This document shows, in pieces, positions 35,551 to 44,783 of a stretch of DNA of 64,000 bases. The translations under genes were made by a program, and so were the position numbers. Below the pieces are notes generated by a model. It saw nothing but the letters and a program-made list of their open reading frames with translations, did not search any database and was not told the origin of the DNA. How positions within the stretch are numbered: the stretch's first letter is position 1; every line of letters starts with the position of its first letter. Origin of the DNA: Commensalibacter intestini A911 (GTDB taxonomy: Bacteria; Pseudomonadota; Alphaproteobacteria; Acetobacterales; Acetobacteraceae). Location of the stretch: assembly GCF_000231445.1 (NCBI RefSeq), contig NZ_AGFR01000009.1, positions 310,001-374,000 on the forward strand. Reading direction: 5' to 3'.

Positions 35551-36942
35551 TTATTTTTCTGATGTAATTAATTTTGTAATAGAGTCTATTAATATAGTGA
35601 CTGATTTATCATAAGGCACTAGGTTATGGGCCTGTTTTGCACTCTCTAGTGCAGGTTGTAGTTGTCCTAATTCTTTATAATATGTAGCTAGATCTTTCCA
35701 TCCTAGTGGACTATTTGGATCAACATGAACACCTTCTGTTGCAGCCTTTACAGCTTCTAATAAATCTCCCATATCATGCAAAATGCGAGCTAAAATACGA
35801 TAACAGTTTCCAGTAGAGGGAGATTCTTTTATCGCTTGATATGCTAGTTTTTTTCCTGCAGATAAATTGCCTAGACGATGTTGACATTCAGCTGCCAGAG
35901 TAAGTATTTGCCAACTAATTTTTTTCTGTTCAATAACATAATTACAAATTGCTAAAGCGAGATTTGGGAAACCGTGATCAGATGCCTCTTTAAGGATATT
36001 AAACAGAATAGTTTTTTCTAAACTGATAAGTTTGTTTTTCCATTGATCTGTAAGTATATGTTTCCATAGTTGATGTTTAAAAATTAATGCTTTAAAATCT
36101 CTTTGGTGATGAAGTGGTATATGTTGGAAATTTAGCAATTTATTAGCGCATGCAAGAGCAACCGATGTATATCTGGTTCTTAATCCCATAACTATATAGT
36201 AACGGGCAGTTTTTCGTCGATTTCGTGCGAGCTGTTGGCATTGGCTCTCAGTAAGGGTTCCGGCAAAAGCATCATCTAAAAATGTTGAAAGAATGCCGGC
36301 CTCTCCCATCCACCCCATTACTATGTGCCCAACTAAAGGCATTTTAAAAAGAGTTACATTTGGGCCTGTTAATCTTTCGACATGTTTGCGGTCTAAATCT
36401 AAAAGAGGATCATATGCAATATAAACTTTTTTTGCGTTTTTTATTCCATAATAAGCATCAGCAAAATCTCCAGTCCAATTCTGCGCAGTCCCTTCAGGGT
36501 AACGAGTTTCCCATGGTGCTAAATCAGCATGGAGTGTAGATTGTGGGTTAAAGGCAACTACAATTGCATTGGGACAAGCTTCTGCAAAGGTAAGGGCAGC
36601 AAAACCGCCCATTGAGGATCCATAAAGAATTACTTGTTGGAAGCTCGAAATAAATATTTTAAAATTATGTGATCTAAAAAAGTTATGTAAATCGGCACCT
36701 CGGTACCAATCAACTTTTTTTGGTTTAATACCAAGAACAGAAAAGCCTTTACGTGTTAGGAATGTTGCTCCCCATGCTTCACGCATTTTGTCTAAACGTG
36801 GTTTTTTGGGTTGATCAGCATTTTCAAACGTAATTATTAATTGATTTAATTTCCCTGGTATATAATCAATAAAATAATTATCAATTTCTTTAGAGAAAAA
36901 TGATATTCCAGAAGAGTATTGACTTTGATAATCAAATAGCAT
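35551..36942 (-). CDS. Alpha/beta-hydrolase-like protein with C-terminal TPR region
   Basis: A 463-residue protein. The N-terminal ~230 residues contain an alpha/beta-hydrolase elbow ILYGSSMGGFAAL with candidate nucleophile S110 and a late LVGHIVMGW histidine, as in proteins linked to surface polysaccharide clusters. The C-terminal ~170 residues hold TPR-like helical repeats (LSAGKKLAYQAIKESPSTGNC, LEAVKAATEGVHVDPNSPLGWKDL, LQPALESAKQAHNLVP). The substrate is unknown and no polysaccharide genes are nearby. It ends at the shared terminator with acnA. Confidence 0.7.
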   Translation of the reverse strand: MLFDYQSQYSSGISFFSKEIDNYFIDYIPGKLNQLIITFENADQPKKPRLDKMREAWGATFLTRKGFSVLGIKPKKVDWYRGADLHNFFRSHNFKIFISSFQQVILYGSSMGGFAALTFAEACPNAIVVAFNPQSTLHADLAPWETRYPEGTAQNWTGDFADAYYGIKNAKKVYIAYDPLLDLDRKHVERLTGPNVTLFKMPLVGHIVMGWMGEAGILSTFLDDAFAGTLTESQCQQLARNRRKTARYYIVMGLRTRYTSVALACANKLLNFQHIPLHHQRDFKALIFKHQLWKHILTDQWKNKLISLEKTILFNILKEASDHGFPNLALAICNYVIEQKKISWQILTLAAECQHRLGNLSAGKKLAYQAIKESPSTGNCYRILARILHDMGDLLEAVKAATEGVHVDPNSPLGWKDLATYYKELGQLQPALESAKQAHNLVPYDKSVTILIDSITKLITSEK

Positions 36943-37070
36943 TTATTTCAATCTCCATATGCTGCAATAATATGGCTTTAATAAATTTATATCATAATTA
37001 CATTGATAATATTAGTAATAAAATGAAGTAAAATATTAAAATGAATTTTTATTAAGAGGTCGTGTGTAAA

Positions 37071-37823
37071 TTAAAAAATCACTTTGTGACCATAGTTCGA
37101 GATTATTTTTTGTAATCGTTCTAATGTTGCACGAGAAGGCGATTCAACATTCTCGAGTTGATATTCTTTATGCATAATCTCCCACTTTACTTTTCCCATT
37201 TGGTGAAAAGGTAAAAGCTCTATCCGTTCAATATTGTCCATATTTTTGGTAAATTGCCCCAATAAATGAGCAGATTCATCATCATCTGTCCAACCAGGAA
37301 CTACAACATATCGTATCCATGTGCGTTTGTTGTGTTGATGTAAATATTCAGCAAATTGCTTGGCATATTGATTGGAAACGCCTGTTAATTTTTGATGTAC
37401 CTCATCATTCATTTGCTTTAAATCAAGCATAACGAGATCTGTTTCATTTACAAGATCATCAATTTCTGGAGTATATTTTCTGACATAGCCGTTGGTATCA
37501 AGGCATGTGGTAAGATTTTCTTGATGACATGCTTTGAACCATTCGTAGACAAAACGGGCTTGTAATACAGCTTCTCCACCAGAAGCAGTAACACCACCAC
37601 CATTAGGTTGTAAGAAGGGTTTATAAGTAACGATTTCCTGTATTAATTCAGGAACAGTCACAAAACGTCCTCCCTGCATATCCCAAGTATCTGGGTTATG
37701 ACAATATAGACATTTCATGAGGCAGCCTTGGAAAAAAACAATAAAACGAATTCCGTCACCATCGACTGTGCCAAAAGATTCAATGGAGTGGATACGGCCT
37801 CTGATGTGGTCGTCTGTATGCAT
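37071..37823 (-). CDS. pflA: Pyruvate formate-lyase activating enzyme
   Basis: A 250-residue radical SAM enzyme with the cluster motif C34-x3-C38-x2-C41 (GCLMKCLYCHNPDTW) and PflA features such as GDGIRFIVFFQGC and GGGVTASGGEA. It makes the glycyl radical on PflB under anaerobic conditions using SAM. It lies 115 bases downstream of pflB on the same strand, with a terminator-like hairpin in the gap, so it is partly cotranscribed or attenuated. Length is normal. Confidence 0.95.
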   Translation of the reverse strand: MHTDDHIRGRIHSIESFGTVDGDGIRFIVFFQGCLMKCLYCHNPDTWDMQGGRFVTVPELIQEIVTYKPFLQPNGGGVTASGGEAVLQARFVYEWFKACHQENLTTCLDTNGYVRKYTPEIDDLVNETDLVMLDLKQMNDEVHQKLTGVSNQYAKQFAEYLHQHNKRTWIRYVVVPGWTDDDESAHLLGQFTKNMDNIERIELLPFHQMGKVKWEIMHKEYQLENVESPSRATLERLQKIISNYGHKVIF

Positions 37824-37868
37824 TATTAACTTACTTTCATTTTATCAGTTTTTATAGCATGATTCGTT

Positions 37869-37899
37869 AAAAGAAAGGCCCTTTGCAGGACCTTTCTTT
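37869..37899 (-). terminator. Partial terminator between pflB and pflA
   Basis: On the minus strand GAAAGGTCC and GGGCCTTTC can pair (one mismatch) around a short loop, followed by TTTT. Imperfect stem, so some read-through into pflA is likely. Confidence 0.6.
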
Positions 37900-37938
37900 A
37901 TCTATCATTTATGTAGTCAACAAGTAGATGAATATCAA

Positions 37939-40221
37939 TTACATCGTAGCGGTAAAAGTACGATTAATGACATCATTTTGTTGTTCCGTTGTTAATGAGT
38001 TGAAGCGCACAGCATACCCAGAAACACGGATTGTTAGGCTTGGATATTTTTCAGGATGTTGTTGTGCATCAACCAATGTTTCACGGTTAAAGACGTTTAC
38101 ATTCAAATGTTGTCCACCTTCACGATTATCATTATGGTGGAAATATCCATCCATCATTCCAGCTAGGTTTGTTTTACGCATAGAATCATCTTTTCCTAAT
38201 GCGTTTGGAATAATAGAGAATGTATAAGAAATACCGTCTTTTGCATATTCGTAAGGAAGTTTAGCAACAGAGGTCAATGAAGCAACAGCACCTTTTTTAT
38301 CGCGACCATGCATTGGGTTTGCACCTGGTCCGAATGGAGCGCCAGAACGACGACCATCAGGTGTATTTCCTGTTTTCTTACCATATACAACGTTAGAAGT
38401 AATGGTTAATACAGATTGAGTTGCGATTGCATCACGATACATAGGAAGTTTTTTAATTTTCTTCATGAAACGTTCAACAAGATCACAAGCGATATCATCA
38501 ACTCTTGCATCGTTATTTCCGAACTGAGGATATTCACCTTCAATTTCGAAATCAACAGCAACACCATTTTCGTCACGAACAGGGCGTACTTTTGCATATT
38601 TAATTGCAGATAAAGAGTCTGCAGCAACAGAAAGTCCAGCAATACCACAAGCCATTGTACGAACAATGTCACGATCATGTAATGCCATTAATGCTGCTTC
38701 ATAGCTATATTTATCATGCATATAATGGATACAATTTAGAGCAGTTACATAATTTGTTGCCAACCAATCCATAAAGCTATCCATACCAGCCATAACTTTA
38801 TCGAAATCTAAGACTTCATCCATCATTGGTGCAGTTTTAGGACCAACTTGAGCTTTTGATTTTTCATCTACGCCGCCATTGATTACATAAAGCAATGTTT
38901 TAGCAAGGTTTGCACGAGCTCCAAAGAATTGCATTTGTTTACCAACCACCATTGGGCTAACACAACATGCAATTGCATAATCATCGCTGTTAAAGTCTGG
39001 ACGCATCAAATCATCATTTTCATATTGCAATGATGAAGTGTCGATAGAAACCTTACTTGCAAACTCTTTGAAAGTTTGAGGAAGTTTTTCAGACCATAGA
39101 ACTGTCATGTTTGGTTCTGGAGAGGGTCCCATTGTGTACAATGTATTCAAGAAACGGAAAGAGTTCTTGGTTACCAATGTACGACCATCAAGTCCTGTAC
39201 CACCAATAGATTCTGTTGCCCAAATTGGGTCACCAGAGAATAACTCATCATATTCTGGGGTACGTAAGAAACGAACCATACGAAGTTTCATCACAAAGTG
39301 ATCAATGAATTCTTGAGCTTGTGTTTCAGTAATTACACCATTTTCTAGATCACGTTGGATATAAATATCCAAGAATGTTGATGTACGTCCTAAAGACATC
39401 GCAGCACCATTTTGAGATTTAACCGCAGCTAAATAACCAAAATAGGTCCATTGAACAGCTTCATGAGCATTGGTTGCAGGGCCTGAAATATCAAAGCCAT
39501 AACTTGCAGCCATTTTTTTCATGTCGTTTAATGCACGGAATTGTTCTGTAACTTCTTCACGTAAACGAATAGTAGCTTCAAGGTTTTTACCTGTTTCTAG
39601 GTCTTTTTGTAAATCGTCAAATTGTTGACGTTTATCAGCCATCAAGTAATCAATACCGTATAAAGCAACACGGCGATAATCCCCAATGATACGACCACGA
39701 CCATAAGCATCTGGTAACCCAGTAATTACACCAGATTTACGACAAGCCATGATTTCTGGGGTGTAAACATCAAAAACGCCTTGGTTATGAGATTTACGAT
39801 ATTTGGTAAAGATTTCTAAAACTTCAGGATCTAAAGTTTTGTCATATGCTTTACATGAACTTTCGATCATACGAATACCACCATTAGGCATGATTGCACG
39901 CTTTAATGGCTTGTCGGTTTGTAAACCAACAATTGTTTCTAGAGGTTTATCAATATATCCAGCGTCATGAGAAGTAATTGTAGCAATAATTTTTGTATCG
40001 AAATCTAAAGGGGCTTTAGTCGCATTTTCAACTTTAATCCCTTCCATAACTTCTGCCCACAATTTATCAGTTGCTTCTGTTGCGGATGCTAAAAAGGATT
40101 CGTCCCCTTCATATGGGGTATAGTTAGCTTGGATAAAGTCACGAACAGCGACTTCTTCTTGCCAGTTATTTCCTTTAAAGCCTTTCCAAGCAACTGCATG
40201 TTTATCTGTGAGTTTAGACAT
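37939..40221 (-). CDS. pflB: Formate C-acetyltransferase (pyruvate formate-lyase)
   Basis: The 760-residue protein has the glycyl-radical site G735 in RVSGYAVRF and the paired active-site cysteines in [14 protein letters not shown], and matches PflB in length. It splits pyruvate with CoA into acetyl-CoA and formate, in anaerobic metabolism. The ATG follows a strong AAGGAG. Next downstream is pflA. No formate channel gene (focA) is next to it. It is unusual in acetic acid bacteria, so horizontal acquisition is possible. The enzyme is oxygen-sensitive; it would need a low-oxygen niche such as an insect gut. Confidence 0.96.
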   Translation of the reverse strand: MSKLTDKHAVAWKGFKGNNWQEEVAVRDFIQANYTPYEGDESFLASATEATDKLWAEVMEGIKVENATKAPLDFDTKIIATITSHDAGYIDKPLETIVGLQTDKPLKRAIMPNGGIRMIESSCKAYDKTLDPEVLEIFTKYRKSHNQGVFDVYTPEIMACRKSGVITGLPDAYGRGRIIGDYRRVALYGIDYLMADKRQQFDDLQKDLETGKNLEATIRLREEVTEQFRALNDMKKMAASYGFDISGPATNAHEAVQWTYFGYLAAVKSQNGAAMSLGRTSTFLDIYIQRDLENGVITETQAQEFIDHFVMKLRMVRFLRTPEYDELFSGDPIWATESIGGTGLDGRTLVTKNSFRFLNTLYTMGPSPEPNMTVLWSEKLPQTFKEFASKVSIDTSSLQYENDDLMRPDFNSDDYAIACCVSPMVVGKQMQFFGARANLAKTLLYVINGGVDEKSKAQVGPKTAPMMDEVLDFDKVMAGMDSFMDWLATNYVTALNCIHYMHDKYSYEAALMALHDRDIVRTMACGIAGLSVAADSLSAIKYAKVRPVRDENGVAVDFEIEGEYPQFGNNDARVDDIACDLVERFMKKIKKLPMYRDAIATQSVLTITSNVVYGKKTGNTPDGRRSGAPFGPGANPMHGRDKKGAVASLTSVAKLPYEYAKDGISYTFSIIPNALGKDDSMRKTNLAGMMDGYFHHNDNREGGQHLNVNVFNRETLVDAQQHPEKYPSLTIRVSGYAVRFNSLTTEQQNDVINRTFTATM

Positions 40222-40673
40222 ATATATCTCCTTAGTATTTCAGTAAGAGAAAGTCATTTTTATTCGTTAGTATAAAATGATAGGAAGTCCTTTTTTGAAT
40301 AAAAATTTAGACTATCAGTAAAGAATTTATTAATTTGTTTTGAAAAAGAAACGGTATTTATTATAGAACTGTTAGTAAAATACCGAATACTGACCCAGCC
40401 CCTAATGTAATTAAAAGAGGAGTAAAAAAAACTTTTTACTTCAGTCAGTTTCTTCATAGATTTAATCTCTATAAAATATTTAGCATAATTTTGACGTCAA
40501 TTATTTCACGTCATTGTGATTATTATTTTAGGGGTAAAACTGATTTTTTTCAAGGTTTAACTGTTATATTGTTTAAATATATTAAAGTTTATTAATAAAA
40601 TATATTAAATAGAAGGTTATACCTGCTTTCGTTTTGACCTTTGTAGATTTTAAGTAACAAATAAGGAAAAAAA
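40222..40673. other. Divergent pflB/gldA control region
   Basis: This 452-base region separates the divergent pflB and gldA starts. It holds a perfect palindrome TTGACGTCAA (40491-40500), another CACGTCA nearby, and a 65-codon minus-strand frame (40457-40260) with no ribosome binding site of note. I see no proven FNR box. It probably carries both promoters. Confidence 0.45.
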
Positions 40674-41774
40674 ATGTCAAATCTTCCTCGTACTGTAACT
40701 TCTCCTAAAAAATTCATCATTGGCAGTAGTATTTTAAAAGACCTTCATGAATATGTGAAAGATTTTGGTGATAATGCCCTATTGCTATGCGATGAATTTA
40801 TCATGGAGCGAGTCAATAGTGAGGCTTTGTCATATCTTCACATGGCTGGATTAAATGGCAAAGTTGAAAAGTTTAATTATGAGTGTACTGATACAGAGAT
40901 TAAACGGCTTATTGCGTTGATGGATGAGTTATCTGCAAATGTTATTGTAGGTATTGGTGGTGGCAAAACGCTCGATACTGCAAAGGCTGTTGCTTATTAT
41001 AAAAAAAATCCTGTGATTATTTTTCCAACGATTGCTTCAACAGATGCTCCTTGTACAGCGTTGGCAGTTATATATAAGGAAAATGGTGCTTTTGATCGGT
41101 ATTTATATTTACCTCAAAATCCAGATGTTGTGATTGCAGATACGTCGATTATTGCTCAAGCACCTGTTCGATTCTTTGCTGCTGGGGTTGGGGATGCGTT
41201 GGCTACATATTTTGAAGCGCGAGCTTGTTATGCTGTGGATGGTGTAAATCTGGTTTTAAAAAGACCTTCACGAACAGGAATAGGGCTTGCGCGTTTATGC
41301 TATGAAGTGTTGCAAGAGAACGTTGAGGCAGCCATGGATGCAGTGAGTAATAAAATTGTAACACCTGCTTTAGAGCAAGTGATTGAAGCAACGATTTACC
41401 TGAGTGGTGTTGGTGCAGAATCTGGTGGATTGGCTGCGGCACATGCGGTGAATAATGGAATGTCTATGGTGCCTGATTTACATAAAGCACAGCATGGGGA
41501 AAAGGTTGCTTTTGGGTTATTAACTCAGTTGGTTTTAGAGAATGCTCCAAAAGAAGAGTTTGATGAAGTTATTCGTATTATCAAGGCGGTTGGTTTGCCA
41601 TTAACATTGCAAGATATGGGATTAAAAGAGTTTGTTGAAGATGAATGGCGTAAAGTTGCAGAGGTTGCCTGTGATGAACATGATACGATGAGCAATATGC
41701 CTAAAAAAGTAACTGCTAATGAAGTCTATCAAGCAATGATTGCTGCGAATATGCTGGCTACGCGTTATAAATAA
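40674..41774 (+). CDS. gldA: Glycerol dehydrogenase-type iron/zinc alcohol dehydrogenase
   Basis: The 366-residue protein matches GldA: GIGGGKTLDTAKAVAY binds NAD, and the metal site is formed by D in GVGDALATYFEA, H in AAHAVNNGMS and H in KAQHGEKVAFG. It oxidises glycerol to dihydroxyacetone with NAD+, or runs in reverse. It lies divergent from pflB and so may belong to the same fermentation programme. Ribosome binding site ATAAGGAAAAAAA. Length is normal. 1,2-diol or methylglyoxal activity is also known in this family. Confidence 0.92.
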   Translation: MSNLPRTVTSPKKFIIGSSILKDLHEYVKDFGDNALLLCDEFIMERVNSEALSYLHMAGLNGKVEKFNYECTDTEIKRLIALMDELSANVIVGIGGGKTLDTAKAVAYYKKNPVIIFPTIASTDAPCTALAVIYKENGAFDRYLYLPQNPDVVIADTSIIAQAPVRFFAAGVGDALATYFEARACYAVDGVNLVLKRPSRTGIGLARLCYEVLQENVEAAMDAVSNKIVTPALEQVIEATIYLSGVGAESGGLAAAHAVNNGMSMVPDLHKAQHGEKVAFGLLTQLVLENAPKEEFDEVIRIIKAVGLPLTLQDMGLKEFVEDEWRKVAEVACDEHDTMSNMPKKVTANEVYQAMIAANMLATRYK

Positions 41775-41883
41775 GGATGTTATTGAAATATAAAATAAAA
41801 GATACCAACGCGTTAATAATAGTTAATGCTTGTAAAAAAAGATTTTTTCGATTAAGCTAATAAAAAATTATCTTCCTTATTGT

Positions 41884-41914
41884 GGGGGGTGGCCTTAGTC
41901 GGCCGCCTTTTTTT
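41884..41914 (+). terminator. Terminator-like hairpin at the start of rimP (possible attenuator)
   Basis: GGTGGCC (41888-41894) and GGCCGCC (41901-41907) pair, with loop TTAGTC, followed by seven T and then G. It lies directly over the first possible rimP start, so it belongs to the untranslated leader. Confidence 0.7.
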
Positions 41915-41917
41915 GTT

Positions 41918-42535
41918 TTGGATTCATTAGAATTTTCGGATAACCGTCTTGACCGTCGTATTGCTGCATTGATTGAACCTACGTTGATCGATATGGGCTA
42001 CGAAATCGTTAGAATTATGATCTTAGGTAAAACGGCATTGACCTTGCAAATTATGGTCGATCGTGCGGATGGATCTTTGATTAATGTTGAAGATTGCGAA
42101 CAGATCAGTCATGCTGTCAGTGCTATTTTGGATGTTGATGATCCAATTGAAGCTGCATGGACATTAGAGGTCTCTTCTGCAGGGATTGATCGTCCTTTGG
42201 TTCGTCCAAAAGATTGGAATCGTTTTTCTGGCCATTTGGCAAAAGCAGAAACGATGATTCCTGTTGAAGGCAGAAGACGTTTTTCTGGTATCGCACTAGG
42301 TGCAGATGATGAATTTGCACGGATGCGTTTGGATGATGGTGCAGAAGTGGCTTTGCCTTTCTCTGAAATTCGTAAGGCTAAATTGGTTTTAACGGATGCT
42401 TTGATTGATGCTTGTCAACATATGTTGAGCCCTAGGGATGTTGTATCTGAGGATTCAGAAGAATCTATTGAGGAAGATACAGATAAAGACCAGTCAAAAC
42501 GATCTGGTAAAAATAATCGTTATAAAACACATTGA
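41918..42535 (+). CDS. rimP: Ribosome maturation factor RimP
   Basis: The conserved protein begins [22 protein letters not shown] and continues with [19 protein letters not shown] and [19 protein letters not shown], a clear alphaproteobacterial RimP, needed for 30S assembly. A longer frame starts at GTG 41882 but its first codons are the hairpin and T-run, so I choose the TTG at 41918 (205 residues); this start has a poor ribosome binding site and is uncertain. An acidic/Lys-rich tail follows the domain. It heads the rimP-nusA-ylxR-infB-rbfA operon. Confidence 0.93.
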   Translation: MDSLEFSDNRLDRRIAALIEPTLIDMGYEIVRIMILGKTALTLQIMVDRADGSLINVEDCEQISHAVSAILDVDDPIEAAWTLEVSSAGIDRPLVRPKDWNRFSGHLAKAETMIPVEGRRRFSGIALGADDEFARMRLDDGAEVALPFSEIRKAKLVLTDALIDACQHMLSPRDVVSEDSEESIEEDTDKDQSKRSGKNNRYKTH

Positions 42536-42544
42536 GAGGTTTCA

Positions 42545-44077
42545 ATGGATACGTCAGTTTCTCGTCCTGAGTTATTATTGGTTGCGGATGCAGTTGCTCG
42601 TGAAAAGGCGATTAGTCGAGATGAAGTGCTTGAAGCTATGGAGCAAGCTATTCAGAAAGCTGGTCGTGCAAAATATGGTCATGAAAAAGATATTCGTGCG
42701 ATTATTGATCGTAAAACGGGTGAGGTTCGTTTGTCTCGTTGGACCGAAGTTGTAGAAGAAGTCGAGCACGAAGATTCTCAAATTCCTTATGCAATTGCGA
42801 TTAAAATTCAACCGAATATTAAAATCGGTGAACATATTGTTGATCCATTACCTCCGATTGATTTTGGGCGGATTGCAGCACAAACAGCAAAGCAAGTGAT
42901 TGTGCAACGTGTTCGTGAGTTTGAACGTAACCGTCAATATGAAGATTTCAAAGACCGTGTAGGTGAAATCGTGAATGGTACGATTAAACGTACAGAATAC
43001 GGTAATTTACTTGTAGAAATTGGTAGTTCAGAAGCATTGTTGCGTCGTGATGAATTGATTCCTCGTGAGAATTTCCGTAACTCTGAACGAGTTCGCGCTT
43101 ATATTTATGATGTGCGTAAAGAGCCTCGTGGACCACAAATTTTCTTATCACGTTCTCATCCTGCATTTTTGGCAAAATTATTTGCTCAAGAAGTGCCTGA
43201 AATCTATGATGGTATTATTGAAATTAAAGCTGTTGCTAGAGATCCAGGATCTCGTGCGAAGATGGCTGTTACTTCTAAAGATACAACTATTGATCCTGTC
43301 GGTGCTTGCGTAGGGGTTAGAGGATCTCGTGTTCAAGCTGTGGTGCAAGAGTTGCAAGGTGAGAAGATCGATATTATTCCTTGGGACGGTCAAGCTGCAA
43401 CTTTTGTTGTGAATGCATTAGCTCCTGCAGAAGTTACTAAAGTGGTGATGGACGAAGAAGCCGGACGTGTTGAGGTTGTTGTTCCTGATGATCAACTCAG
43501 TTTAGCAATTGGTCGTCGCGGTCAAAATGTGCGTTTGGCTAGTCAGTTAACCCGTTGGGATATTGATATTTTAACTGAGACTGAAGAATCTGAACGTAGA
43601 CAAGAAGAATTTAAAGCAAGAACAACAGCACTGGTGAATGATTTAGACGTTGATGATGTTATTGCAGGTCTTTTGGTCACTGAAGGTTTCCATAATATTG
43701 ACGAGCTTGCTTATACTGCACCGGAAGAAATTGCTGAAATTGATGGGTTTGATGAAAATGTTGCGCAAGAGCTTGTGCAGCGTGCAGAAGAATTTTTGGT
43801 TAAACAACAAGATTCTTTAGAGCAAAAACGTCAAGAGCTTGGTGTGGTTGATGAGATTGTTGAGCTTGATTGCTTTACGCCACAAATGCTGATATTATTA
43901 GGTGAAAAGGGTGTGAAAACCCTTGATGACCTTGCAGATCTTGCAAGTGATGAATTGATCGATATTTTAGGAACTGATTCTTTGGATGAGGAAACTGCAA
44001 ACGCGATCATTATGCGAGCAAGAGAGCATTGGTTTGAAGATGAAGAAGGGCAAAAATCTCAAGAAGGTGAAGCATAA
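42545..44077 (+). CDS. nusA: Transcription termination/antitermination factor NusA
   Basis: The 510-residue protein has the RNA-polymerase-binding N-domain, an S1 domain (about 137-205), KH1/KH2 (about 230-345, VGACVGVRGSRVQAVVQEL and SLAIGRRGQNVRLAS), and a C-terminal pair of helix-hairpin acidic repeats. It modulates pausing, termination and antitermination. It starts nine bases after rimP with GAGAGGT. Order and length match other Acetobacteraceae-type clusters. Confidence 0.97.
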   Translation: MDTSVSRPELLLVADAVAREKAISRDEVLEAMEQAIQKAGRAKYGHEKDIRAIIDRKTGEVRLSRWTEVVEEVEHEDSQIPYAIAIKIQPNIKIGEHIVDPLPPIDFGRIAAQTAKQVIVQRVREFERNRQYEDFKDRVGEIVNGTIKRTEYGNLLVEIGSSEALLRRDELIPRENFRNSERVRAYIYDVRKEPRGPQIFLSRSHPAFLAKLFAQEVPEIYDGIIEIKAVARDPGSRAKMAVTSKDTTIDPVGACVGVRGSRVQAVVQELQGEKIDIIPWDGQAATFVVNALAPAEVTKVVMDEEAGRVEVVVPDDQLSLAIGRRGQNVRLASQLTRWDIDILTETEESERRQEEFKARTTALVNDLDVDDVIAGLLVTEGFHNIDELAYTAPEEIAEIDGFDENVAQELVQRAEEFLVKQQDSLEQKRQELGVVDEIVELDCFTPQMLILLGEKGVKTLDDLADLASDELIDILGTDSLDEETANAIIMRAREHWFEDEEGQKSQEGEA

Positions 44078-44147
44078 TTAAATCTATTGTCGTAATATTT
44101 GTAGCTGTTTTGATGAAACCTCTTTTAATTCTTGGTAAACTGCGGTA

Positions 44148-44729
44148 ATGATGAAGAAGTCTGAAGCACCAAAGGAACAACGTTGTTGTTTGGTCACAAG
44201 AGAGAAAGGTTGTCCGGAAGAGTTGATTCGTTTTGTTGTATCCCCTGATGAAATGGTGGTTCCTGACTTGACAGAGCGTCTCCCTGGGCGAGGAATGTGG
44301 TTGCAAGCAAATAAAAATGTGCTACATACGGCAATACAACGTCGTGTGTTTTCCAAAGCCGCACAGTGCCAAGTGAAAATTCCTGATAATTTATTGTCAA
44401 TGATTATAGACGGTTTAAAGTTTCGGATAAAAGATGGCTTGGGTCTTGCAAGGCGTGCTGGACAGATTACATATGGTTTTGTAAAAGTAAGGGAAAAGAT
44501 TTCTCAAAATAATGTTGGGTTAATCATACAAGCTTCAGACGGTAGTGAAGACGAAAAATTACGTTTACTCTCTGGGGCAAAAAATTTGCCAGTTGTATCC
44601 GTTTTTACGGGTGAAGAGTTGGGAAAACTCTTTGGTCGTGATTATGTTGTTCATGCGGCAATTCACACAGGTCCGTTTGTTAATCGAATTTTCAATGACA
44701 ACAAGCGGTTAGCAGGGTTTATCAATTAA
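44148..44729 (+). CDS. ylxR: YlxR/DUF448 and L7Ae-like RNA-binding protein
   Basis: The 193-residue protein joins an N-terminal YlxR (DUF448) domain (RCCLVTREKGCPEELIRFVVSPDE, PGRGMWL) to a C-terminal ribosomal L7Ae/L30e-like domain (LARRAGQITYGFVKVREKI...GLIIQASDGSEDEKLRLL). It lies between nusA and infB, as in most alphaproteobacteria, and probably binds RNA in translation or RNase P function. Acidic loop and short linker are visible between domains. The gap to nusA is 70 bases. Confidence 0.92.
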   Translation: MMKKSEAPKEQRCCLVTREKGCPEELIRFVVSPDEMVVPDLTERLPGRGMWLQANKNVLHTAIQRRVFSKAAQCQVKIPDNLLSMIIDGLKFRIKDGLGLARRAGQITYGFVKVREKISQNNVGLIIQASDGSEDEKLRLLSGAKNLPVVSVFTGEELGKLFGRDYVVHAAIHTGPFVNRIFNDNKRLAGFIN

Positions 44730-44783
44730 GGTATTGGGTTCGGCGGGTTAAATCCGGCGGATGGATAAAGAATAGGCAGGTAT

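Noticed and set aside
40491-40500. TTGACGTCAA as an FNR or other anaerobic-regulator box
   Set aside because: It lacks the TTGAT-N4-ATCAA pattern; kept only as a palindrome, no regulator named.
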